5,425 nt of DNA, taken from Coriobacteriia bacterium. GTDB lineage: Bacteria > Actinomycetota > Coriobacteriia > WRKU01 > WQUG01. The number at the start of each line of letters is the position of its first letter. Position 1 is the first letter of the stretch. Where the stretch lies: contig WQVS01000090.1 in the NCBI GenBank assembly GCA_009785705.1, forward strand, positions 1 to 5,425. Reading direction: 5' to 3'. Below, one piece after another: positions 1 through 5,425 of this stretch. A program made the position numbers and the translations under genes. A model generated the notes under the pieces. It was not told the DNA's origin. It searched no databases and was given only the letters and a program-made list of their open reading frames with translations.

Positions 1-1193
1 CCCCAAGCCCAAAGTTCTCCTGCATCGTTTATAGCAAAGACACTACTTCCTGATACGTCTGTAAAAATCCAGTTATCGCTGGCAGCAGTGGCTATGGTGA
101 GCCTTTCAGGAACAGTAATGTTAGTAGCAACAGTGCCACCACGACCCATTGCAGCAGCGTTTCTGGCAGCACCCCAGACATAGAGGTGACCTTCTGCACT
201 AATAGCTGTTGATGCACCTAGCGCAGAGGCTGTGTGTACCCAGTTATCTCGGTTGTTCCAAGTTACTCTTGTAGGAATGGTCACACCAGCAGTGTTGCCA
301 TGACCTAGTTGTCCTGTGGCATTAGTTCCCCAAGAGTATAAAGAAGTACCTACTGGTGTAGCCTCACCATCAATAACTTCTACGATTTCAACTAAAGCAA
401 CAGTACTAGCATCTGTGCCTGTAACGACAACGCGTAGTTCATATTCAGCATCTGAATAGGCAACTCTTACTCTGCCCCCTGTTGCGCCAGAAGATCCTTC
501 TACTTCAGTTATGCGCCAGATATAGGTACCTGGTGTAGTAAAGGTAATGCCTTCTAGAAGGTCTAGTGTTCGAGTAAGTGTTCTTGTAGTACCTGAATAA
601 GTTACTGCACTATTTGTGGCATTGATGCTCAGTTCGATGGCACCTGTGTTGCCATCCATAATTCCGATAGGAGGAAGATTAGTAAGAGCTCCTGCATGAC
701 CATCTGCATTCAAGAAGGCATATCTCTCTACTAAGAAAGTAAAGTTAAGATCTGGAGCTGGCTCATCTCTAGGGGTGTATAGAGTTTTGATAATTTCAGC
801 TACTGCAGTACCTGCTGCGGCAGGAGCAATGCCCTGATAGGCAGATAGCACTTCTTGCGAAACTTCAAAATCTTCTAGACTAAGAGGAGGTGTGTAGGTG
901 TTGACCTCTTCTGCAGGTGCGTAGCTCTCTTCAAGTGAGGCAGTATCTGCAACGTCACTTGAAACTACATCTCCGTAGCTAGGATTAGCAAAGGGAATTT
1001 GTTGTACTTGTTCACTTGCTTGTTCTTGAGTAGCCTCTATAGTATTAGCACTAGAGTCACTTTCTGAACTTGCTACAGTAAGCAAGGGCAAGGTCAGCAA
1101 AAACAATGCCACAAAGACTATAGTGACCTTAAACTTTGTTGATGCTTGTACTGTTCTTTTGTTTGTAAGCATGTTTCCCAATCTTTCTTTCAT
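1..1193 (-). CDS. Secreted surface protein: signal peptide, pilin-type isopeptide domain, RCC1-like repeats (3' end outside window)
   Basis: I translated this frame by hand; 397 codons are open to the window edge, so the C-terminus is missing. The start at 1193 follows an AAGGA box by 8 nt; a second Met at codon 8 is a weaker alternative. Residues 1-22 are basic, about 23-41 are hydrophobic (VTIVFVALFLLTLPLLTVA), and signal peptidase cleavage is likely near A41. Residues 42-135 form a low-complexity linker rich in Ser, Glu, Gln and Ala. Residues about 136-275 resemble the Spy0128-type pilin isopeptide domain: a Lys at 136, FTFLVERY at 151-158, the hallmark GTYIWRITE at 222-230 whose Glu230 matches the usual catalytic position, and a closing strand YELRVVVTG. 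From 285, RCC1-like repeats begin with LYSWG (285-289), LYVWG (337-341) and LWAWG (394 onward), the first followed by GQLGHG. RCC1 repeats fold as a beta-propeller. The role is unknown; a surface display or binding stalk is my inference. Confidence in the gene and domains is high, in function low. Confidence 0.92.
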   Translation of the reverse strand, partial: MKERLGNMLTNKRTVQASTKFKVTIVFVALFLLTLPLLTVASSESDSSANTIEATQEQASEQVQQIPFANPSYGDVVSSDVADTASLEESYAPAEEVNTYTPPLSLEDFEVSQEVLSAYQGIAPAAAGTAVAEIIKTLYTPRDEPAPDLNFTFLVERYAFLNADGHAGALTNLPPIGIMDGNTGAIELSINATNSAVTYSGTTRTLTRTLDLLEGITFTTPGTYIWRITEVEGSSGATGGRVRVAYSDAEYELRVVVTGTDASTVALVEIVEVIDGEATPVGTSLYSWGTNATGQLGHGNTAGVTIPTRVTWNNRDNWVHTASALGASTAISAEGHLYVWGAARNAAAMGRGGTVATNITVPERLTIATAASDNWIFTDVSGSSVFAINDAGELWAW

Positions 1194-1201
1194 CTGCTAA
1201 A

Positions 1202-1206
1202 TCCTT
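1202..1206 (-). promoter_or_regulatory. Ribosome binding site of the RCC1-repeat gene
   Basis: The minus strand reads AAGGA, inside a longer A-rich AAAAAAGGA run, 8 nt upstream of the ATG at 1193. This spacing favours that ATG over the in-frame ATG at 1172, in front of which only a weaker GGGAA lies. Confidence 0.75.
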
Positions 1207-1379
1207 TTTTGTATGATTATTTGTAGCTTGTCTTCTTATGTTTGATTTGTCTAAGCACTACAAAGACTTGTACGGTCTAGAACTCGGTGAGGTAACTAAT
1301 AGCCTTAAGGTGTGAGATAACTGATTAAAAATTAGTGAGATTTTAATGAGTCCAGTGAGGCGGCTAAAGCTGCGAGTTA

Positions 1380-1419
1380 AAGCCAAACAAGCCTTTGTAC
1401 TACTTAGACTGTCTGGCTT
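1380..1419. repeat. Imperfect inverted repeat in the leader
   Basis: AAGCCAAACA (1380-1389) can pair with TGTCTGGCTT (1410-1419) at nine of ten positions, the tenth being a possible G-T wobble in one strand, around a 20-nt loop. It has no U-run, so it does not look like an intrinsic terminator. It may be a leader hairpin or an operator-like site; chance is possible. Confidence 0.35.
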
Positions 1420-1460
1420 ATCTCAACACGAAAAAACTCACTCTTAGCAAACAGACAAGA

Positions 1461-1490
1461 ACACAGAGATGTGTCCAGTCCCTTTAAGGG
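1461..1490. repeat. Two small adjacent palindromes in the leader
   Basis: ACACA-GAGA-TGTGT (1461-1474) is a 5-bp stem with a 4-nt loop, and five bases later CCCTTTAAGGG (1480-1490) is a perfect 5-bp palindrome around a single T. Each is short; they are listed because they sit in a row with other inverted repeats. Confidence 0.3.
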
Positions 1491-1534
1491 CAAGTGTTGC
1501 TTATTTAGTTTTTTCAGTAAGTGATTTTTGCTTT

Positions 1535-1581
1535 GCTGTAGTACAAGAAATACAGCACCTTCTGCAAAAGATAATTGCAGA
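1535..1581. repeat. Pair of tandem 6-bp stem-loops in the leader
   Basis: GCTGTA (1535-1540) pairs with TACAGC (1551-1556) around a 10-nt loop, and TCTGCA (1561-1566) pairs with TGCAGA (1576-1581) around a 9-nt loop. Both stems are perfect and only 4 nt apart. In the minus-strand transcript they would lie about 340-390 nt upstream of the RCC1 start codon. Function is unknown. Confidence 0.4.
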
Positions 1582-1622
1582 TTAAGAGAAGATTTCGATA
1601 TTGATGTTACAGAGGGTCTTAA

Positions 1623-1634
1623 TTTCTTAAGAAA
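1623..1634. repeat. Perfect 12-bp palindrome TTTCTTAAGAAA
   Basis: The sequence is identical on both strands and has no spacer, which suits a dimeric DNA-binding protein better than an RNA hairpin. It lies one base from the C tract at 1636-1646. A palindrome of this length is not rare in AT-rich DNA, so an operator role is only a guess. Confidence 0.35.
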
Positions 1635-1635
1635 G

Positions 1636-1646
1636 CCCCCCCCCCC
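1636..1646. repeat. Homopolymeric tract of 11 C (G11 on the minus strand)
   Basis: Eleven consecutive C residues interrupt an AT-rich intergenic region. Poly-G/C tracts of this size are known slipped-strand mispairing sites that switch surface genes in several host-associated bacteria. Here the tract is 443 nt upstream of the RCC1 start codon and about 136 nt downstream of the promoter candidate, in the presumed leader. The run length is also a place where sequencing errors are common. Confidence 0.9.
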
Positions 1647-1781
1647 GATAAATTGGAGAGGTGAATGGTTTTAGCGGTCATACGTTAATACCTCACTACT
1701 TAGTTGGTTTCTGTGCCTTTAAGTTTGTGCAATCCGCATAAAGTTTTGGCTTATCTGCAAATTGCGCTAAATCAGATACAA

Positions 1782-1810
1782 ACTATACAGAGATTTGAAA
1801 TAGAATGCAA
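1782..1810 (-). promoter_or_regulatory. Sigma70-like promoter candidate for the RCC1-repeat gene
   Basis: On the minus strand TTGCAT (1810-1805) is followed, after exactly 17 nt, by TATAGT (1787-1782). Both hexamers match the -35 and -10 consensus at four or five of six positions. It points toward the gene starting at 1193, so a transcript from it would carry a leader of roughly 580 nt containing the inverted repeats and the G11 tract. It is the best-spaced candidate I found on that strand, but AT-rich DNA yields such matches by chance and no transcript evidence is available. Confidence 0.4.
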
Positions 1811-1970
1811 TACCCTAAATGCACTATGTGACTAGCTTTAACACAATATTTACTATTCTACATTTTTACTCCACATTTTGAGCACACGAACGACACTTCA
1901 GGGGCCTTCAGTTGTCAATCAATACGGCCTATGCCATAGCGATTGGTAGAGCAGCTAAGATATTCTCGAA

Positions 1971-4900
1971 TCAAATGGTGACCACATCAATGCCCTCTTT
2001 CGGCGTTCTGGCAAGACCCTCAATCTCTCGACGTCTGCGCATACTGAAGATAACTGCAGCGACACCCGCAGCTATAAGACCTATCACGGAAAGACCTGTG
2101 CTGCCAGCGACAAGGCCCGCTGGAACAACCCAGGCACGGTAACTTTCAAAGGTGATCTCTAGATGATCCCTGTTAAGTGAAGCAATGTCTGAGGTCATGC
2201 CATCAATAACTTCACTGGGAAGTCCTTCAGCTTCACGCAAATAGTGACTGCGCACCTCATAAGCCTCATATCCAGGGAAATCAATCATACTTATCCTAGC
2301 GGTATACATTCCGCCAAGGCGCATCAAGGTAAACGACTCACCAGGAAGAAGTGCTGGTAGGCCTGCCTCAACAATCCCGTTTGCGCCTACTTCAACAGGG
2401 GTAAGCACAGGTCTCTGCTCATAAATAGACTCATTAGTTCCCGGATCAGTGCCAACCTGAATATCTTCATATTCGCCCACAAATAGCATAAGTACTCTTT
2501 CTGCTGCTACATAAGTACCATTGCTGTCTCTAAGTTGAATATTAAAATTGCGGGCTCTATTGGCATCCATGCCGTCCCCACTGACCTGATTAGTAACGGT
2601 AATCATAAAGCCATTTTGTGGAATAAGTCGAAAGTTAAATTCTCTCGAGCTATTATCCATAGGACGCCCTGGACTATAGCTAGAATTGCTGTCTGTCGGT
2701 AAGGGATTTGCCCAATTAGTCGTGTGCGTATTGGCACCTGTCAAGCCTGCAAAGCCTGCTAGAGTCGAAACATGATTTTCGGCATAGGGCCATAGATAAT
2801 TTTGTGCTGTGAAAGAATCATAGAAGTCTCTTTCATGACGATCTCTAATTGAAGCATTTAACCACGCAGCGTTGGCATTAGTGGCACTAGAGCCTGCTGG
2901 CCTATGGTCGACTTGCTGAGTTACTTCAATAAAGGCAGTAGAAGGAATGTTAGAAATCGTTATCCGATCCTCAGCTCCTGTGCGCCTGCTATGGGTGAAA
3001 GCAACAGTTGCGGTATTGTTTCCAGCATCTCCTGTACCAGCAGTACCGCCATTCCAGCTACCTATACGAATCGCACCAGAAAGTGAGGTTGCACCGCCAT
3101 GCCAGGTGCGAGCATAGTACTCTGCCCAATCAGGCAGAAAGCCCGTATCTTCATCTGCTTCTGCGCGCTCAGTATCTATGGATACCCTCAACCTATGATC
3201 TGTCCATGCAATAGCGCTGTGAGTATTACTTACTCCGCCAACAGGCCCTCGCGAAAGGACAAGTTGATAGTTAAAGGACATATTGTCAAAAGTTCCCAAT
3301 TGAGCCGCATCACCCCCAAGATCTGGACAGCGCTCAACCTCTTTTCCTATCGTAAGCTCCTCAAGGGTTGCTACATAATTGATAATGATAGGGCTATTCG
3401 CAGCTCCTGGTGCCGCCGACACGCGCGAAGCTTCAAGGTCAATCATTGACACAGGAAAGGTCAATTGTGCTCCGGTTGTTCCAGAACCTGCAGTAGGCAG
3501 CTGGATAAAATCTTCTGACGAAGGAGTGAATCCCCTAGGAAGTCCATCAATAGCGGGTGGGATAGGATTTCCGTCCGGGTCAAGTCCCTCCATAAAGAGT
3601 GCATTGACTAAGCTCTCCACATTGGCCTGAGTAAGCGTCTCTGTAATGTGAAAGTCTCCGATTCCCATTCTTGGAAAGCGATTTTCACCCGTCTGATTAA
3701 AGGTGCCTGTACGTATCAGATTATAAGGAACCGCAGCTTGAAGTGTCAGACTATCAAGATTAGTGCCACCGAAATCAGCAAATCTAAATTCTACGGGTAT
3801 GTCACTCCTGTATTCAGGGTCGAGAATGTAGTGCACATGGATTACTGTATTTCCTGGAGACACCTCGATAGGAACCAAGGGGCGACCATTTGGCCCAATT
3901 GCTATATTCTCTATAGCGGCACCACCAGGTGCTTGCAGCTCAATTCTATCCACGATATATCCCCGACGGTCGCGTGCAGGAGTATAAATATGTACATCAG
4001 TAGAAGTTCCTGTCCCTATGTTTACCGTCCGCACATCACCCGGATTGGGAAAGCTTAAGTCATGAGAAACATGACGATAGGAAATATCTTCTACCCCCTC
4101 ATAAAAGTTCTGAACAATAACGGGTAGTGTGCCGTCTGCTGCAACAATGAACCATGAAGCCTCAGGAATCATTCTGTCTCGTACAGGGGTTGGCTGTAGA
4201 GGATTCCAATTGGGATTCTCTTGCGTGTCAGCCAAGCTAACCCAAACAACATCTCTTGCAAAAAGTTGGTCGCCATCAGCAGTAAAAGTCCAAGTATTGT
4301 CCTCAGATACCCAACCTAAACCCGTAATCTCACGTATAGGATCTGTACCACTTTGCGCCCAGAGCCTAATACCTTCTGAAGTTTCAGTGCTTGGCCCATC
4401 ATCAAATTCATCCTCAAGACTCCACGTTCCTTCGAATTTGGTCTGATCAATAGCAACTACTGGGTACCGAATATTAACAGGAACAGGAGGTAGTACGTCA
4501 CGGACTTCTGCGAATTCAAAGGCAGGAGGAATATTGCTTGCTGCATGATTTCTGGGCAAGTCTGGTGAAGATGATCTCCATGCACTATCAATCCGATACA
4601 AATCACCTGCACGCAAGAATCTACCATCATTATGAGTCATCTTTAGTGTTCCAGCGACTGCCTTTACACCTGTTTCAACCTCATAAAGCTCTTCATGAAA
4701 GTTAGAGCGCACAAGGCTTCCTAGAGGAAGAGTATTACTTGTAATGGCTTCAGTTCTTCCCGTCAAAGCACAGGTGTGAGTAAAATTGCCCCAAAGCTCA
4801 TTTGTCCACACAGGTCTTGAATCGCGAATACGTCCCTGTGGAGTTTCTGCAAGTGCGCGAACATGTCTATCTGCATTGGTGAGGTCTAAGGCCTCATTAA

Positions 4901-5336
4901 CAATAGGGCGAGAATTGTTTCCACTGATACGAGTAAAGTTCTCCATTCTGCGAGAATTGAGAGGAGACATATTGTAGTATGTTACAAAATCTGGATATGC
5001 AGGTCGATCTGGAGAAACTTGGGTGATAGTGCGCAAGTGCGCTCCTGTTAATCTGAAATCGATTAGAGTCCAATGCTGGTCAGGATCTTCATTCCATACA
5101 TTTACCCCGCGACGCCACACTGAAATATCACTGTTTGTTGCTGTAAAAGTATTTGTTGCAGAAGTTCCTAGAGAAAACACACGTCCGCCACCAGGGCGCG
5201 TATTTACGAAATCGTAAAATTGAGGATTGTCCATACTGAAATGGACATTGCCTCCTGTTGAGCGAATGATTCCATCGTCAGCTGCAACACCAGCTGTACG
5301 TCCTGATCTTGCCCCCTGATCCTGTACCACTTTCAT
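1971..5336 (-). CDS. Large membrane-anchored surface protein, 5'-truncated by an IS3-like element
   Basis: The frame is 1121 codons and looks like an extracellular beta-rich adhesin or pilin-like stalk. Residues 1-655 match no family I can name; they are rich in Thr, Asn, Gly, Pro and Trp with only Cys189 before the C-terminal part. Two Ig-like pilin-type domains follow. The first, about 660-810, opens with LTIGKEVE and contains ITISNIPSTAFIEVTQ. The second, about 911-1065, opens with ITVTNQVSG and contains FNIQLRD, LLPGESFTLMRLGG and the closing strand LEITFES. VVPAG (1070-1074), a hydrophobic helix (about 1075-1099) and RRRR (1100-1103) form a cell-surface anchor. The formal start lacks a ribosome binding site, a signal peptide is absent, and an in-frame TAA lies 13 codons upstream inside the IS end. 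About the first four residues (MKVV) probably come from the IS. The protein was therefore once longer, and this copy is likely non-functional unless an outward promoter supplies a new start. Function is not known. Confidence 0.85.
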   Translation of the reverse strand: MKVVQDQGARSGRTAGVAADDGIIRSTGGNVHFSMDNPQFYDFVNTRPGGGRVFSLGTSATNTFTATNSDISVWRRGVNVWNEDPDQHWTLIDFRLTGAHLRTITQVSPDRPAYPDFVTYYNMSPLNSRRMENFTRISGNNSRPIVNEALDLTNADRHVRALAETPQGRIRDSRPVWTNELWGNFTHTCALTGRTEAITSNTLPLGSLVRSNFHEELYEVETGVKAVAGTLKMTHNDGRFLRAGDLYRIDSAWRSSSPDLPRNHAASNIPPAFEFAEVRDVLPPVPVNIRYPVVAIDQTKFEGTWSLEDEFDDGPSTETSEGIRLWAQSGTDPIREITGLGWVSEDNTWTFTADGDQLFARDVVWVSLADTQENPNWNPLQPTPVRDRMIPEASWFIVAADGTLPVIVQNFYEGVEDISYRHVSHDLSFPNPGDVRTVNIGTGTSTDVHIYTPARDRRGYIVDRIELQAPGGAAIENIAIGPNGRPLVPIEVSPGNTVIHVHYILDPEYRSDIPVEFRFADFGGTNLDSLTLQAAVPYNLIRTGTFNQTGENRFPRMGIGDFHITETLTQANVESLVNALFMEGLDPDGNPIPPAIDGLPRGFTPSSEDFIQLPTAGSGTTGAQLTFPVSMIDLEASRVSAAPGAANSPIIINYVATLEELTIGKEVERCPDLGGDAAQLGTFDNMSFNYQLVLSRGPVGGVSNTHSAIAWTDHRLRVSIDTERAEADEDTGFLPDWAEYYARTWHGGATSLSGAIRIGSWNGGTAGTGDAGNNTATVAFTHSRRTGAEDRITISNIPSTAFIEVTQQVDHRPAGSSATNANAAWLNASIRDRHERDFYDSFTAQNYLWPYAENHVSTLAGFAGLTGANTHTTNWANPLPTDSNSSYSPGRPMDNSSREFNFRLIPQNGFMITVTNQVSGDGMDANRARNFNIQLRDSNGTYVAAERVLMLFVGEYEDIQVGTDPGTNESIYEQRPVLTPVEVGANGIVEAGLPALLPGESFTLMRLGGMYTARISMIDFPGYEAYEVRSHYLREAEGLPSEVIDGMTSDIASLNRDHLEITFESYRAWVVPAGLVAGSTGLSVIGLIAAGVAAVIFSMRRRREIEGLARTPKEGIDVVTI

Positions 5337-5361
5337 AGTTAGTAGAATAGCACTACTGGCG

Positions 5362-5367
5362 AAAGGA
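5362..5367 (+). promoter_or_regulatory. Ribosome binding site of IS OrfA
   Basis: AAAGGA, within AAAGGAAG, sits 7 nt before the ATG at 5375. The strong match and normal spacing support that start, in contrast to the reverse-strand ATG at 5336, which has none. Confidence 0.75.
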
Positions 5368-5374
5368 AGAAATT

Positions 5375-5425
5375 ATGGCAAGAAAGCACTACAAACCAGA
5401 GCAAATCGTTGTAATCTTAAGAAAA
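5375..5425 (+). CDS. IS3-family transposase OrfA, N-terminal 17 codons
   Basis: Only the first 17 residues are visible: MARKHYKPEQIVVILRK. They match the conserved opening of IS3/IS911-type OrfA proteins, in which a basic Arg-Lys-Tyr/His stretch is followed by the near-invariant PEQIV at the start of the helix-turn-helix that binds the IS ends. In complete elements OrfA is about 90-110 residues and a -1 frameshift makes OrfAB with the DDE integrase core; neither can be examined here. The start is fixed by the AAAGGA box 7 nt upstream. The assignment is based on a short but distinctive motif. Confidence 0.75.
   Translation, partial: MARKHYKPEQIVVILRK

Larger units (their letters stand above)
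1194..1970. other. Intergenic leader region, 777 bp, no convincing gene
   Basis: All six frames are broken by frequent stops and no stretch shows a start, a ribosome binding site and protein-like composition together. The region is visibly more AT-rich than both flanking genes. It holds a promoter candidate facing the RCC1 gene, a cluster of short inverted repeats between 1380 and 1634 and an 11-base C tract, listed separately. Just after the stop of the large surface-protein gene (1860-1970) I see no hairpin followed by a U-run, so no intrinsic terminator can be called there. The long distance between the tandem genes and the separate promoter candidate argue that they are not one tight operon. 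Confidence 0.7.
5323..5425 (+). mobile_element. Left end of an IS3-family insertion sequence (runs off window)
   Basis: The call rests on the OrfA start at 5375, which reads as a typical IS3-family transposase N-terminus, preceded by a short non-coding leader as in such elements. The outer boundary is inferred: TGTACCAC at 5323 begins with the 5'-TG typical of IS3 termini and lies at the point where the surface-protein frame loses plausible sequence. The right end and target duplication are outside the window, so the boundary may be off by several bases. Its orientation is opposite to the surface gene. Confidence 0.65.

Noticed and set aside
1253..1264. The 12-mer AAGCACTACAAA occurs in the leader and again at 5384-5395 inside the IS, suggesting a second IS remnant.
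   Set aside because: About one shared 12-mer is expected by chance in a window of this size, the flanks do not match, and the second copy lies in the OrfA coding sequence, not in a terminal repeat.
1896..1918. TTGACA on the minus strand, a perfect -35 match, just downstream of the large gene.
   Set aside because: No acceptable -10 hexamer occurs 16-18 nt downstream (TGTCGT is the best), so the site at 1782-1810 is the better promoter candidate.
1893..1918. CTTCAG repeated around GGGC with GACA and TGTC on either side, considered as a terminator for the large gene.
   Set aside because: The two CTTCAG copies are direct, not inverted, the outer arms pair over only four bases and no U-run follows.
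1929..1973. In-frame open stretch of 13 codons after the TGA of the large surface gene, ending in TAG, which could suggest stop readthrough.
   Set aside because: It is very short, the protein already has a complete membrane anchor and basic tail before the TGA, and no recoding signal is visible. Thirteen open codons are expected by chance.
1912..2142. Plus-strand frame of 76 codons at the end of the large surface gene, and similar plus-strand frames between 2904 and 5217.
   Set aside because: They lie opposite the long minus-strand gene, lack good ribosome binding sites and have no recognisable domains; they are shadows of that gene.
5370..5395. CATAAT on the minus strand inside the IS end, considered as an outward promoter that might re-activate the truncated surface gene.
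   Set aside because: No -35-like hexamer lies 16-18 nt upstream, and no ribosome binding site precedes the ATG at 5336.

Overview
The window looks like part of the cell-surface gene repertoire of a Gram-positive, probably host- or gut-associated anaerobe (Bacillota or a coriobacterium-like Actinomycetota). This rests on family knowledge, not a database match. The grounds are two very large, beta-rich, Thr/Ser/Asn/Gly-rich extracellular proteins, pilin-type Ig-like domains, a C-terminal membrane anchor with an Arg-rich stop-transfer tail, strong AAGGA-type ribosome binding sites and moderate GC with an AT-richer intergenic region.

Layout from left to right. (1) Bases 1-1193, minus strand: the first 397 codons of a secreted protein that leaves the window at its 3' side. 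It has a signal peptide, an acidic linker, a pilin-type isopeptide (Spy0128-like) domain and then the first RCC1-type beta-propeller repeats. (2) Bases 1194-1970: 777 bp without a convincing gene. This leader region has a sigma70-like promoter candidate pointing at the RCC1 gene (1782-1810, minus), several short inverted repeats, a perfect 12-bp palindrome and an 11-base C tract (G11 on the coding strand of the RCC1 gene). (3) Bases 1971-5336, minus strand: a 1121-codon surface-protein reading frame with two C-terminal pilin-like Ig domains, a VVPAG motif, one transmembrane helix and an RRRR tail. It has no signal peptide and no ribosome binding site. (4) Bases ~5323-5425, plus strand: the left end of an IS3-family insertion sequence with its strong ribosome binding site and the first 17 codons of OrfA.

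The four parts fit one story. Two surface adhesin- or stalk-like genes lie in tandem on the minus strand, and an IS3-like element running the opposite way has probably landed in the upstream one. That would remove its promoter, start and secretion signal, leaving a large but probably silent, 5'-truncated gene. The downstream RCC1 gene appears to have its own promoter and a long, structured leader with a homopolymer that could vary in length. No CRISPR array, tRNA, rRNA or recognisable defence system is present.
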